A stretch of 64,000 nucleotides of DNA from the NCBI GenBank assembly GCA_963556195.1, contig OY744529.1, positions 59,768,080-59,832,079 on the forward strand, given 5' to 3'. This DNA is from Sepiola atlantica. Its lineage: Eukaryota > Mollusca > Cephalopoda > Sepiida > Sepiolidae. Shown piece by piece: positions 1 through 10,899 of this stretch (within the stretch, counting starts at the first letter, position 1; the number at the start of each line of letters is the position of its first letter). The position numbers were made by a program, and so were the translations under genes. The notes under the pieces were generated by a model, which was not told the DNA's origin, did not search any database, and saw nothing but the letters and a program-made list of their open reading frames with translations.

Positions 1-200
1 CAGGCGAACCATTTTAAGGTCTGCCCAATTTTCGCAATCAATTTTATATAAGGCGTCATATCTTTAAAAATACGAAGCAAAAGTATTCTCCTGATCAGGG
101 GAATACGTGAAGTTGTCGATGGCACTCTACACGGCAATCTGCGAAAAATCATTATAGTTTTCGTTACGTTGGCCTCTAAACGATATTGTTTACATTACTA
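1..200 (-). pseudogene. Ty3/Gypsy gag fragment, truncated by window edge
   Basis: Read on the minus strand this gives a gag-like segment with the pattern AIDNFTYSPDQENTFASYF followed by RYDALYKIDCENWADLK. The same protein pattern recurs on the minus strand at about 62,135-62,290, inside a better preserved Gypsy element. In this family the segment is the matrix/capsid-like N-terminal part of Gag, which assembles the particle. At least two in-frame stops are present, so it is not expressed as a protein. The fragment continues beyond the start of the window. The family call rests on similarity to the second copy and on the typical FxxWYxRY-like arrangement; it is fairly secure. Confidence 0.6.
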
Positions 201-219
201 TGTCAATCTTTTCGTCAGC

Positions 220-221
<2 letters not shown>

Positions 222-254
<33 letters not shown>
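222..254. repeat. (TA)n microsatellite
   Basis: A pure TA dinucleotide run. It directly precedes a hammerhead-like relic, an arrangement repeated elsewhere in the window (25,519; 63,866). Confidence 0.95.
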
Positions 255-256
<2 letters not shown>

Positions 257-257
257 C

Positions 258-345
258 ATTCCCAGACAGACTGTTTCGCTGTATCACACTTCTCCAGTGT
301 GGCAAGATAGGCAAGTGCTTCAAGCTGAGATTTAAACCCAGCTGC
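258..345 (-). ncRNA. Decayed hammerhead-like motif of a Penelope-type terminal repeat
   Basis: On the minus strand the order is CTGGAGA, a short region, then GCGAAAC, A, GTC, TG. This is homologous along its length to the better preserved motif at 63,912-63,952, including the downstream GTGCNTCAAGC segment. The core CTGANGA has mutated to CTGGAGA, so it should be inactive. It is directly bordered by a (TA)n run. Confidence 0.45.
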
Positions 346-394
346 TTTTTCGACTGTTTGAACTTCTATCAAGTTCTTCTTACAGACTAAGTTT

Positions 395-548
395 TGTTTG
401 TTTTTGGTATTTTGTTTTACGGCATATCAACTCTATTTGGGTTATTTAATGCCAAATTCGGTCATTTTGGTAAAAGTTTTTAAACTTTAAGTTCTTAATA
501 TCTTTAAATATTTATTTATGGTGTTTGGTTTGGCTGTTTTTTAGAGAC
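395..548 (+). repeat. Dispersed ~120-bp repeat, copy 1
   Basis: Contains GTTTTACGGCATATCAAC, then GGGTTATTTAATGCC and GTCATTTTGGTAAAAG. The same unit appears twice in tandem on the minus strand at 14,660-14,925 and in shorter form at 8,850-8,935 and 9,070-9,150. It has no coding sense. I do not recognise the family; a tandem arrangement at one site suggests a satellite monomer or part of a rolling-circle element. Confidence 0.7.
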
Positions 549-686
549 TAAAGGGAATAATTCGTACAATATAGAGAAGTATATAAAACATAAACCACGA
601 GGAATGGAAATGTTATTGTTACTATAAAAAATATCAACATGCTGAAGAGCGCTCGATATGTTTAATCACTAATGGCAGCTTTGCTA

Positions 687-688
<2 letters not shown>

Positions 689-746
<58 letters not shown>
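689..746. repeat. (TA)n microsatellite
   Basis: Nearly pure TA run of about 58 bp. Confidence 0.95.
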
Positions 747-749
<3 letters not shown>

Positions 750-841
750 AAGAAGTGACCCTACCAACATTCGTAAAAAAACTTTTTTCAACCATTGTTT
801 GCTATTTTATTTTTTTATTTTTTATAATTTTGTGATTTTAT

Positions 842-880
842 AACGCGTTTCGACCTCTCCTGCTTGCTCTCTTCAGATAT
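842..880 (-). ncRNA. Hammerhead-like motif, Penelope-type end
   Basis: On the minus strand the order is CTGAAGA, a GAGC...GGTC arm region, CGAAAC, GC, GTT. CTGANGA and GAAA are the invariant hammerhead core and the seventh base is free, so CTGAAGA is allowed. Stem II pairs poorly here and the cleavage triplet would be GTT. It is probably a relic. Penelope-like elements are known to carry hammerheads in their terminal repeats. Confidence 0.4.
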
Positions 881-954
881 ATATTCCATTTGAAAAAATG
901 TTTTATTTTTAAGAGTTTGATGGTTCTGCGCATTATTTGTGTTATTTTAAGTAT

Positions 955-1060
955 GTGTGATTTTGACTTGTATCTTTCCGGTCCTCTTCGTGTGCGGCGG
1001 TTGAGTACACTTTGTTCAGAATGCTTAAGATGACCGGAAAGATAAAAGTCAAAATCACAC
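955..1060. repeat. Inverted repeat, 29-bp arms with 48-nt loop
   Basis: Arms at 955-983 and 1,032-1,060 match at 28 of 29 positions; each contains GATTTTGACTT and CTTTCCGGTC or its complement. The pair lies between the hammerhead-like motif at 842 and the (TA)n run at 1,090, so it belongs to the same Penelope-type terminal unit. Confidence 0.85.
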
Positions 1061-1085
1061 GTATTTAACAGGGCATTAACTATAA

Positions 1086-1089
<4 letters not shown>

Positions 1090-1139
<50 letters not shown>
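1090..1139. repeat. (TA)n microsatellite
   Basis: Pure TA run bordering the Penelope-type unit on one side and a LINE fragment on the other. Confidence 0.95.
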
Positions 1140-1140
<1 letters not shown>

Positions 1141-1142
<2 letters not shown>

Positions 1143-1350
1143 CATAATTCAGAATCTTCGACAGTCCAGTACTGCCTAACTGAAGCTGGGAGTAGAAAGA
1201 AGCTAGTGGTTGGTGCACCAGCCCAGATATAGCAACAATACTCCATGCACGGGTGAATGGTGGCTTTAAACAGATATAGGATACTGGCATGTGTGAGAAG
1301 TTTTCTAGCCCGGTAGGGGGAACCTACTTTCATTTGCAGCAGACTTGGCA
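1141..1350 (-). pseudogene. CR1/Jockey-type LINE reverse transcriptase C-terminal scrap
   Basis: The minus strand encodes GSPYRARKLLTHASILYLF followed by HPCMEYCCYIWAGAP. This is the region just after the RT palm in CR1/Jockey-like non-LTR retrotransposons, with the typical CMEYCxxxWAGAP block. About 55 codons are readable; both sides are lost. A longer plus-strand remnant of a similar element lies at 59,640-59,864 and 63,136-63,770. The protein class is secure, the exact clade is not. Confidence 0.65.
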
Positions 1351-2395
1351 GCATCTTCTATCTACTTATTCCAATTCATGTTGCCTGAGAATATTAGGCC
1401 GAGGAGTTTTGCTATAGGACTCCCAGGAAAGGTGCGATCGGCCAAAGCAGTGAACAATTCTTCTAACTCTCAAAGGCACACACACACACACTTTTTTTTA
1501 CAAGAATTGCTCATGATTTATTGTATGCTAGAATTAACTTTAGTATTTTACTGTTCAAAAGGAATCACTATTCTACCTCATTATTGTCTTGGCATGACCT
1601 GAAAGTGCATTCGGTGATGAGCATTTATTTAAGAATTTGGGGCAGGTTATGTCAGGTTCAAATCTATGGGTTACATAAAATATGGCCTTGGTATGGCGTG
1701 GAAGTGCATCCGATGAAGAAGCCTCTAATTTCGAAGCTTTGGGAAGTGTGGAATCACCCGTTAGTTAAGTTTACTCTTAGGTCTACTTTGACTCGGAGTA
1801 GTAGCACCTGTTAGGATTACATCTATAGGTTATAAAAAAAATTATCATTACAGACTGTGTGTTTACAAAATATACGCCTACAAAACAAAGTAATCTCTTG
1901 AAACATGACCCTGCTTTTCTTTCAATTTTTGACTTGTTTGTTCTGTTGAAGTTATTTTTTATTTTCTCACTATTATCCATTCATCAAGTGTTTTGTTGTT
2001 TCTTGTTGTTATCATTTCTCTCTTCGATTCCATAGACTTGTATACTTATAGACTTGTATACTTATAGACTTGTAGACCCAATTTCATGCAGTTTTCTGCA
2101 CTGATCAACCCTCTTTTTTTCTTTTTTTTCTTTGGGGCGTAAACTTGTCAACTTGGTATCTCGGGTGTCAGAATTTATGCATTGTCCTAAAATGACTACT
2201 TTGCCGTTCTGAAAAAAAAATCTTTTTTTTTTCAACTAATGTTTGTGTAATTAATCAGAAACACGGATTTCGTAAGACCATCAAACACATAATATTTAAG
2301 GTCTACATACATTTTGTTAACTCTTATTTAAGTTAACATATAATAATGTGAAGTACTATATATTTTACATTGGATCCAGGAATATGAAAACAAAC
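1351..2395. other. No recognisable gene
   Basis: Contains a short CA run at 1,476-1,490 and two and a half copies of a 16-bp unit (GACTTGTATACTTATA) at 2,036-2,077. I see no coding pattern, splice-like exon or mobile-element end. Confidence 0.5.
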
Positions 2396-2426
<31 letters not shown>

Positions 2427-2985
2427 GTTGGACAACTTTCAGAAATTGGCTTCCAAACTAATCTATCTCTAGGCATGTCTTTATTTATCCCCCTTCCATC
2501 ATTATCATTTCCTCCCATGATTTCCTTGGCTTTCCCTTGTGAACTGACTCCGCTACCTCAATTGTTTGAAATCCATTCTTTCAACATGGCCATATAATCG
2601 AAGTTTCCTGCACACATCTGCCTATACTGTCCATAGTTAATCTTCCTCTTAAGTCATCAGGTCTAAGCCTGTTTTTAACACTCACATTACACACCTATCG
2701 TATCATTCTCATATAATTTCTCTCTCCATGCAACGAATGTCCTCAACTCTCGCTGGCCAGTCTTCACACTACGTACACATGCCGGCCTAATAGACTCTTC
2801 TCGTGGTCAGCCGTGGTAACGCTCCGCTGGTTAGTAACGGAAGAAATTCCTTAAACTTACTTCATCCACCCCTAACTCTTGCAATTACACTAGCACCTGC
2901 TCTACCCTGTACCCCAATGCTATCACCAAGGTAGCAAAACCTTTGAACAACCTACATAACGTTGCCATCATACTTTCTCCACATC
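2396..2985 (-). pseudogene. LINE 3' end with (ATG)n tail, copy A
   Basis: On the minus strand the 3' part of a non-LTR retrotransposon ends in a trinucleotide tail (plus strand (CAT)n, 2,398-2,426). The segment around 2,820-2,960 matches the LINE at 3,600-3,880 (GWSKFRELF-type block) with many changes and indels. The last coding block before the tail contains the sequence for KDMPRDRLVWK, typical of the DLAQDRxxW end of this LINE type. It is 5' truncated, as is common for LINE insertions. It lies head-to-tail with copy B. Confidence 0.65.
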
Positions 2986-3089
2986 TGAGGGATTAAATAT
3001 AAAACAACAGAGAAATCCAAACAGTAAATGAAGAATGGGTTTTGCGAGTTGAATTTTACATTACATTCGAGGCTAATAATCATATTTTG

Positions 3090-3090
<1 letters not shown>

Positions 3091-3161
<71 letters not shown>

Positions 3162-3885
3162 GGTATCATCGGTTTAATGTCCGTTCTACATGCTGGCATG
3201 TGTTGGACAGCTTTTAGAAATCGAATTCCTAGCTAACCTATCTTTAGCCAGGTCTTTATTTATCCCTCTTTTTTTCTATCAAGTTCATCCTTATCACTTA
3301 TTTCCATGTTTTCCTTGGACTTACCCTGTGAACTGATCCTTCTACCTCAATTGATCTACATCTGCTAGCCCAGGAACCATCATCCATTCTTTCAACGTGG
3401 TCATACAATCGAAACCTCCTGTTCTGCACATATCTCCCTATATTGTTCAGATTTAATCTTCCTCTGAGGTCATCAGATCTGAGCTTGTCTTTAAGAGTTG
3501 TTACACATCCATCATATCATTCTCATATCATTTCTCACCATGCAACGCATTTCCTCAACTCTCACTGGCCAGGTTTCACTTCCATACATCATCACACTGC
3601 GTTCACATGTCTGATAGACTCTTTCCTTGATCGACAGTGGTAACACTGCTGGTTAGTAATGGAAACAGTTCCCTGAACTTACTCCATCCACTCCTAATTC
3701 TAGCTATCACACTAGCACCTGCTCCACCCTGTGCTCCAATGGTATCATCAAGGTAACAACATTTCTGAACAACCTCAATAACTTTGCCATCCAAACATAT
3801 TTTCTCCATATTTGAGTTCGCATTCTTCCCTGTTGTCTTACACTTCTTGCACACAAACTGGTTGTCCTCTCTCAACCTTCCTGTA
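3091..3885 (-). pseudogene. LINE 3' end with (ATG)n tail, copy B
   Basis: The minus strand encodes a block with CCYLDDTIGAQGGAGASVI followed by RIRSGWSKFRELFPLLTS, characteristic of the region just downstream of the RT domain in a widespread invertebrate non-LTR element. The frame then breaks, recovers as NKDLAKDRLARNSISKSC close to the 3' end, and runs into a long (ATG)n tail (3,091-3,160 on the plus strand as (CAT)n). Such microsatellite tails are usual for RTE-like LINEs, but I cannot fix the clade. Copy A next to it is the same family in the same orientation. Confidence 0.7.
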
Positions 3886-3887
3886 CC

Positions 3888-4145
3888 AAAGAAAACTAGA
3901 CCAAAAGATATATAAAAACAAACATGAGTGGGTTGGGGAAGTGGTACACCGGGAACTCTGCAAACGAATGCATTTTAAACATTCAGAAAAACGGTATTAA
4001 GCATAAATTAGAGCCAGTAGTAGAAAATGAAAGACACAAAACTCCATAGATTATTGAAATACAAACGGACAAATTCATTCAAGCAAGAATACCGGACGTG
4101 ATAATAGCAAACAAGAAAGAAAACACACGCTAAATAGTAAATGTT
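3888..4145 (+). pseudogene. R4-type LINE endonuclease fragment
   Basis: Plus-strand translation in two frames gives LGKWYTGNSANECI, then EPVVENERHKTP, IQTDKFIQARIPDVIIANKK. This corresponds to the C-terminal restriction-like endonuclease of R2/R4-superfamily LINEs, where the PD and a later D/E-x-K region cut the target. The same domain is found in the longer element at 51,440-54,720 (IPDVIIINKKERNCQIVDF). Only the 3' end of the element is present and it contains stops. It abuts LINE copy B in opposite orientation. Confidence 0.65.
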
Positions 4146-4639
4146 GTCATCTGAAGGAAGTATTGATGACTGAGTTGATTATCTTATACAAAATTTATTT
4201 ATTTTATCTATTATTCGCTTCTAAATTTTCAAATACGGCTCAAGCAGAAAATAAAATGAGCGTGCAGTGTTCCCTAAATGTGCAGTGATCATCCTAATAT
4301 GGGTAATTACCACACAACTGATATTGACAGCATTGTAGCTTATGCTTTTTTGTAACACTAGTTTATACTCACTTCTTGAGTGGTATGGATACAGTGGCTG
4401 TGTATATCAATTTACATTTTTATCTACCTTCTACCGATTTATAGTACAAAGACCAATATGTGTGAACTTTTGTGGAAAGAAATATGCTACTTAGTATTTG
4501 CATGAAAGAGTAAGTAACTACAAAGAATGTATTTATGTAGTGTATTTATTGACAAAAACATAAGAAATTATGTTTTTAAGCAAAAATAATTTTCTTTTAA
4601 CTAATGAAGAATATCCTTTATGTCTATAAAAAAGGTCAC
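4146..4639. other. No recognisable gene
   Basis: AT-rich sequence without a clear open frame, repeat border or RNA motif. Confidence 0.5.
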
Positions 4640-5240
4640 TTAGTTTAAAAAAAAAAAATTTATGTAATGTTTTTATTTATGTTATTCTATTATGTTAATT
4701 TTTCTTAATTTGTAAAAGACGTACCTAGTTTTAAAACATATTTATGTAATGTTTTTTTATTTATGTCATTCTATTATGTTAATTTTTCTTAATTTATAAA
4801 AGATGTACCTAGTTTTAAAACAATATTTATGTAAGGTTTTTATTTATGTTATTCTATTATGTTTATTTTTCTTAATTTATAAAAAACGTAACCAGTTTTA
4901 CAAAATATTGATGTAATGTTTTTTATTTATGTTATTCTATTATGTTAATTTTTCTTAATTTATAAAAGACGTACCCAGTTTAAAAAAATATTTATGTAAT
5001 GTTTTTTATTTATGTTATTCTATTATGTTATTTTTTCTTAATTTATAAAAGATGTACCTAGTTTAAAAAATATTAATGTAAGGTTTTTATTTATTTTATT
5101 ATATTATGTTTATTTTTCTTAATTTATAAAAGACATACCCAGTTTTAAAAAATATTTATGTAAGGTTTTTATTCATGTTTTTCTATTATGTTAATTTTTC
5201 TTAATTTATAAAGAACGTACCTAGTTATAAAAAAGATTTC
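4640..5240. repeat. Minisatellite, about 7 units of ~82 bp
   Basis: Units begin near 4,657, 4,739, 4,825, 4,907, 4,990, 5,070 and 5,152. Each carries TTTATGTAATGTTTTT, TTCTATTATGTTAATTTTTC and a segment like ATAAAAGACGTACCCAGTTT. The array stops about 15 bp before Gypsy pol coding sequence and occupies the place where the RT and RNase H domains should be. Confidence 0.9.
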
Positions 5241-5249
5241 TACTAATAT

Positions 5250-6190
5250 TACATAAATACGATTTTGATCTGAATTACATACCCGGTAAAAAAATCAATT
5301 GTTGCAGATACTCTATCTCGTGCATACCTCAAACAAAGGACTCCAGAAGTATCAGACAAGGATATGAAATCGCACATACATGCAGTAATAAAAAATTACC
5401 CCATAACCGACACTAAATTAAACGAGTATAAAGAAGCCACTGCAGATGACCCGTCACTTCAAACACTCATCACATATACTAGAACAGAATGGCCCTCAAA
5501 GGATAAAATACTAACAAACATTACACCATTCGCCTCTGAACGTGATGAGATATCGATCGTCAATGGTCTCGTATTAAAAGGTTCAAGAATCATTGTACCA
5601 AAGTCATTACGTAGAGAAGCTCTATAGGAAATACATACCGGACATATGGGTAGCCAAGGAATGTATATACTGGCCCGGAATTAACGCTCAAATCATGAAA
5701 TATCTACCATACCATGGACCAAAGTAGGTACATACATATTTCACCTATATGGAAATTTGTATGTCACAATCATTGAGTACACAACAAGATTTTTTGATGT
5801 ACACGAAATAAAAGATTGCCAATCAAGAACTGTAATAAAAAAAATAAACTTTTGCCAAATTCGGCATTCCACAAACAGTTATCAGTGACAACGGTCCAGA
5901 ATTCAATTCGGCTGAATTTAAAGAATTTGCAAAAAAGTGGCATTTTCATCACACGAAAACAAGTCCACATTATCATCAAGCAAACGGTGTGGTTGAGAGG
6001 AATATTCAGACAATAAAAATAGACGCAACCTCGCTCATATTTAGTAGCAACAGAAGAAGGTAAGACAGTCAAATGGAACAGACAACCGAAAATATAATTC
6101 CATATTCAGAAAACACGCATGAAAAAAACAAAAACATCACTACAAAATTCAACACTCCAAAGTGACAAAACCACAAAAAGTTGACGACGA
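5250..6190 (+). pseudogene. Ty3/Gypsy pol 3' half: RNase H end, linker, integrase
   Basis: The plus strand reads YDFDLNYIPGK, a frameshift, then VADTLSRAYLK, the classic end of the Gypsy RNase H domain. An 87-codon open stretch (5,364-5,627) is the RNase H-integrase linker. After a stop comes IHTGHMGS and YWPGINAQIMKYL, a damaged HHCC zinc region. The integrase core follows with VGTYIFHLYGNLYVTIIEYT, ISDNGPEFNS and a glutamate in NGVVERNIQTIK, giving visible D and E catalytic residues. Integrase inserts element cDNA into host chromatin. Several frameshifts and stops make it inactive. No LTR was found on either side, and the (ATC)n run at 6,260-6,286 follows it. Confidence 0.85.
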
Positions 6191-7094
6191 GTAATCTTCC
6201 CCTATAGGTACAGAGAAACATAATAATATAAATAAATTTAAAAAAAAAATGATGCTGATATCATCATCATCATCATCATCATCATCTAGTACATACACAA
6301 GACAATTAGCGTCACCCAGTTATTTCCTTTGTTACAGAGACAATTAGAACTCTCCTAGTCCTGTCTGTAAACTTCAGTCTAATAAAAATCTCTTGTCTTA
6401 TAGCACGTCTTTACATCTCCCTCTCTCGTTCTCAATCTTTCAATACTATTCCTTTTCGTTCATGCTTTATGTATATATATATAACAACAACATTGTACAC
6501 AATTTAAAAATTAAACAATTATTTAAACCTCGGTATACTTCGCTGGCGTACTGTTTAATTAAAGGGGAATAATTTGTAGGGTTTTTTTACGGATTGAATA
6601 TTTCTTAATGGATCCATGATCTCAGGTTATTTTTATCGATTAAAATACGATTGTATTTGAAAGATAATAACGTAATTTTAATTTAGGGCAAAAGAAAATT
6701 AGTATTACGTATGCAAATAAATAAAAAAGGGATTAGTAAACGTGTTTAAAAAATTTTTTAAAGATAAATATCAATTTGTTAGAATTATTTAAAAGTTAAA
6801 TAGTGAAGTAAATTATTAATACAGTGAATACATTTTTTAAATATTAGTTCTTATTATTCAAAATTATATATGTATCCCAAAAGTTACTTTTGCACAGAAA
6901 ATACTTGAAAGTGCAGCCATAATGCTATCTCGTTATATAATGAACTGAATAATATGTTATATATAGATATATATATATATATATATTATAGAAAAATTCT
7001 TACATCAAAGGAAGGGGGAGATAATATGAGCCCCATTTTTAGGGTTTATAGTTTGGCTTGTTTTTTTCTGTTTACAACATATAAACTACTAGAA
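6191..7094. other. AT-rich spacer with short microsatellites
   Basis: Holds an (ATC)n run at 6,260-6,286 and short TA runs near 6,470 and 6,966. No coding or structural element recognised. Confidence 0.5.
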
Positions 7095-7715
7095 GTAGCA
7101 GCGGCAGTAAATGTTGTTTTTACGTACTTACTCTTGATTCGACAAAAGCTTAAATCATCAGTTTCTTTCAAACAATCAGAGCGCAAGAGATATTCAGTCC
7201 TGAAATCTTGCACGTACTATAAAAGCACAAACACACAGCTTTCTTTCTCTTTTACCGGCTTTTCTTCCACAGTCGACGCATGTGAAAACGGCTCTCGCAA
7301 AGTTGCCTCGGCACCCTATGTTGATGGCATAATGGCAGACGCAACGAGTGACATTCACAAAATACTAGACACAGCGCCAGCAGTGTACACACTGCTAACC
7401 AAATTCTTTCGCGCACAAGTTAGTATATACACTCTCTCACTAACAAAACAGGCACGCTAATATACACACACGCATCTTCATGCCTATCCCATTTACACAC
7501 ACGTAAACGCACTGACTCCAGCCGAAATGAACATGTATTCTAAATTTCTTCTTACACGAAAAACAACTCTTTCACTCAGGAACGTTCCTTGGACACTTTG
7601 AACTCTCATTCATTTCCCACGCTTTATTTTGCTTTGTCTTAACAAGTTCGCTATAAAAAAAAGTTTTTATTTTGTATGGATAGATTCTTTCTTTTGATAT
7701 TGCCTTTCCCTTTAC
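7095..7715 (+). repeat. LTR-like dispersed repeat, copy 1
   Basis: Aligns by eye with 45,782-46,458: shared blocks include GCAGCGGCAGTRAAT, CTATAAAA, CACAGCTTTCT, CTCTCTCACTAACAAAACA, CCAGCCGAAATGAACA and TTTGATATTGCC. The TATA-box-like ACTATAAAA, the start-like segment downstream and the A-rich ATAAAAA near 7,655 resemble U3-R-U5 of a solo LTR. A 168-codon open frame overlaps the left half but the second copy does not keep it, so I do not call it a gene. Termini and target duplication could not be fixed. Confidence 0.5.
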
Positions 7716-8764
7716 AAAACGCTTTGGGGGTTACTTAAAGCCGAGACACTGTGCTGATTGTAGACGCGGCATTATAAATGATTCACTTTTGCTATCAAGT
7801 TGCTATTTTACCCATAGCTGGAGAGGGACGTTTATACATTTTCCGTTATTTCTGTGTAAGTGAAGGCAATAGACCTGACTGGACTTGAACCCCGTTTAGC
7901 CGATCCCAGAGTGTTCATCGATATCAACATCACCACTCGTGGCACGTCTTTGAGGTTTATGAAATGTGACCTTGATTTTGGTTATTGCTCAATCCATTGC
8001 TGTAACCACTTAGCCACATCGGTAAAATTCCGCGTTCTTAGAAAATCGAGTGTCTGGGGGCAGAAGAGGCTAAGAAAGAAAGAGAAAATATGAGAGTTGT
8101 GCAAGACACAAGCGAAGAAACATAACAAAGTTTGAACGGATGTATAAATGACATCATCAAGGGTCGAATACTTGGAGACCCCCCCCCCCCGACTTTAATA
8201 ATCAACAGTCACGCCTCTCCCATCACACAAGTCCCTCTACCTCTACACAAGCACACACTTTCTGTGGTCATTAGTCAAGTCTGGATACTTAACCAGTGTA
8301 TAAGACTGGGGACGCAATCTGTGACAATAGAAAACCACTTATACAAACAGACGGGCGCACACGACACAGTCATAAAAAACACATGGGTCACCACACACAT
8401 ACTAACCATTATTCTATAACAGAGCGCGCACACATGCCAACACTCTATAGCACACACTATTTAACATATCTACAGCATACACACACCCAAGCCAACACCT
8501 CTGCTGCACACACACACACACACACATCTCAATCCTTACAACATATCTGCATTCACGCACACATATATACATAAATGTATACACTCGTCATACGTACACT
8601 ATAATACATGTGTTAATACATCAAATCTGCATGCTGGATATTACTAATTCTTATGAAACTAATTATAATGAAAAAAAATGATTCAAAATGCTCTAAAACC
8701 GATCAAAAAGTGATCAATGCAAAATTGTTGAGTGCGGTATATAAAATATGCTACAACTCAGCGT
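7716..8764. other. Spacer with CA-rich low-complexity sequence
   Basis: Contains a C homopolymer near 8,180 and a CA-rich stretch at 8,340-8,580. Minus-strand tRNA-promoter-like boxes near 8,010 and 7,890 are too far apart to call a SINE. No gene recognised. Confidence 0.45.
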
Positions 8765-8935
8765 GTATCTCTTTATAAAGTTAGGTATATGTATATGTTT
8801 ATATATGTGTATGTACAAGATTTACTCCTAAACTTATTAACCGATCGTTTTGGTTTGGTTTGTTTTATGGCATTTACACCATCTATTGTTTATTTAATGC
8901 CGAATAAAGCTGTCAAAAATATAATTCGATAGGTA
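8765..8935 (+). repeat. Inverted-terminus element end joined to ~120-bp repeat
   Basis: Bases 8,775-8,848 (AGTTAGGTATATG through ACTCCTAAACTTATTAACCGA) match the left terminus of the element at 21,205-21,900. At about 8,850 the sequence switches to the dispersed repeat with TTTATGGCATTTACACCATC and TTTAATGCCGAAT. It is a junction of two repeat families. Confidence 0.65.
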
Positions 8936-8939
8936 AGGT

Positions 8940-9460
8940 AATTATTTATATTGCTCTTAGAATACATTGCTCCTAAACAACATTGCTCCTTGAAAACATT
9001 ACTCTTTGAGAATACCTACACCCAAGCTGGGAAAAAACTCTGACAATTCCCCGAACCACAAACCTATAATATTAGTTTTGTTTGACTTGATTTGTTTTAC
9101 GGCATATCGACCATCTATGGGTGATTTAATGCCGAATATAATTCAATAAGTTCAGTAATTATTTATTTATTTGTATTTTTAGAATACATTGCTCTTAGAA
9201 TACCAGAATGCATTGCTCTTAGAATACCGAAAAACACTGCTTTTAGAATACACTGTCCTTGAATACATTGCTCTCAGAATACATTGCTCTTAGAATACAC
9301 TGCTCTCAGAATACATTCCTTGTAGAAAGAAATTTCACAGTGAAAGTGGGAACATTACTCTTAGAAGGGGTTTCTACTGAGAGCGAGAAGCATTACAGTC
9401 AGAAAACATTACTTCAAGAAAAACATTACTCACAAAAAAGCATTCATTTTTGAAAAAATT
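8940..9460. repeat. Imperfect ~16-bp minisatellite
   Basis: Degenerate repeats of a unit close to ATTGCTCTTAGAATAC, densest at 9,180-9,330. A copy of the ~120-bp dispersed repeat interrupts it at 9,070-9,150. Confidence 0.8.
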
Positions 9461-9849
9461 ATTCTTTGAAAAGATTAAACTTTGGCATTAGTAATCTTCT
9501 TTGTTCTCAACGTGATTGACTGCTTTATAGTATCCAGTTGAGAAGAAAAATGAAAAGCAGAAATAAGGTTTTGATTTTTTGAAGAATCAGATCGAATATT
9601 ACTGTTGGAAATGAACTTATAGATGCTAAGGCATGACGTGACCAACCGATTAATCGGACTGGGTTTCTCTGACCTCCCATCTAGCCAAAGTAAGAGCCAA
9701 AGTAGACGAATGCTGAGCTACCTGGATCTCGTCACCCACGGCCAACACGTGAATCCGTTTTTCGGGGAAGGGGGGGAGGTACCTCTCTGCACGGCAAATT
9801 CGTGGCCCTGTCGACAGGGCGATAAGACCTTTGGAACACAGCTGCTAGG
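9461..9849. other. No recognisable gene
   Basis: An 88-codon frame at 9,623-9,889 shows no motif that I know, and its 3' end runs into a repeat. I leave it uncalled. Confidence 0.4.
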
Positions 9850-10370
9850 TGTAGGTTGGGTAATGTGGACAATATCGAGTTTAATTTAATTTTATACAAA
9901 AAAGATAAGAAGGTGATGGAAGCCCTCCGTAAAAATCCAGATACCGCCGATGTTTGTGAAATCCTAACAATGCATATTAGACATCAATTAATAAATATCC
10001 CCCAAATTTCAGTTTCTTTGGATTATTTTAAAGGATTTTTAGGGAGGGGGATAATATAAGCACAACCTCCCATTTGAATATTCAAATATTTCAGATTTGC
10101 ATTGAATTTGATCTATAGTCATTAGACACCAATTAAGCAAGATTCCATGAATTTCAATTTCTTCTTAAGACCCTATTAAGCTTATTTTAGACATTCTCTC
10201 AAATCAAAATCATGTTATGGATTTTGATAAAAATTGGAATACAGGTTCTAAACATAAGGTTTAGTATCATTATATGTTGATTTTAATCTTCTTAAGGGGA
10301 CATGAAAGTGTTGAAAAACTGTTGTATTTAGCAAATTAATTTTACTCGTCCTGGGACAGGTATTTTTGTA

Positions 10371-10373
<3 letters not shown>
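9850..10373 (+). repeat. Partial copy of the inverted-terminus element
   Basis: Matches the reverse complement of 21,340-21,780 over about 500 bp (blocks ATTAGACATCAATTAATAAAT, ACCTCCCATTTGAA, TTCAAATATTTCAGATTT, GATTTTAATCTTC). It has lost both termini and ends at a (TA)n run. Confidence 0.8.

Positions 10374-10408
<35 letters not shown>
10374..10408. repeat. (TA)n microsatellite
   Basis: Pure TA run marking the left border of an inverted unit that ends in another short TA run at 10,880. Confidence 0.95.
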
Positions 10409-10413
<5 letters not shown>

Positions 10414-10899
10414 AATATAAGAGACAACTCACGTCTAGATGTCCTTTGGTAGATCCTTTCAATAGTCCGAATCAGAATCTTAGTTTCGGAGGGGAATTGG
10501 CTGATGAATTTGCTATAGTTTGGATTTGTCTCCCAAGTACTTTCAGACCCATCCGGGTCCATCTTCAGGGGAATGAGGTTAATCATGTACAGGCCATGTG
10601 TTAGTATTATAGAAGGTTTTGGGGGGAATTATGTAATAAGTACGAAACTATATTTAGAACTATAGACATTTTAGTATATTATTACTGATATTAAAATTAA
10701 TTCTATTAATTAGGGTTTTTTGGGTTTTTATATATAGGCTTCTAATATATGGAGTTTTTGTTTGTTAGTACTATATTCTAAGATTTTGGTATTTTCTACT
10801 AAGAGTTTTCTGAATTCGGACTATTGAAAGGATCTACCAAAGGATATCTAGACATGAATTGTCTCTTATATTCAACAATATATATATATATATATATAT
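10409..10899. repeat. Inverted Penelope-type terminal unit between TA runs
   Basis: The sequence at 10,409-10,480 reappears inverted at 10,810-10,880 (GGACTATTGAAAGGATCTAC, CTCTTATATTCAACA). Each copy touches a TA run. On the minus strand at 10,531-10,572 is CTGAAGA, arms GACCC/GGGTC, then GAAAG, a hammerhead-like relic lacking a clear GTC. The organisation is the same as at 25.5-28.6 kb on a smaller scale. Confidence 0.6.

Noticed and set aside
2333..3236. Poly-Met and poly-Ile frames
   Set aside because: They are the trinucleotide tails of two LINE 3' ends.
4640..5240. CRISPR-like array
   Set aside because: Units are contiguous 82-bp repeats without unique spacers, in an animal genome context.
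6954..7460. 168-codon open frame
   Set aside because: Overlaps the LTR-like repeat; the second copy at 45,782 does not preserve the frame and no domain is visible.
7870..8025. tRNA-like A and B boxes on the minus strand (GTGGCTAAGTGGTTA and GGGGTTCAAGTCC)
   Set aside because: They are about 120 bp apart, too far for a tRNA promoter without an insertion, so I did not call a SINE.
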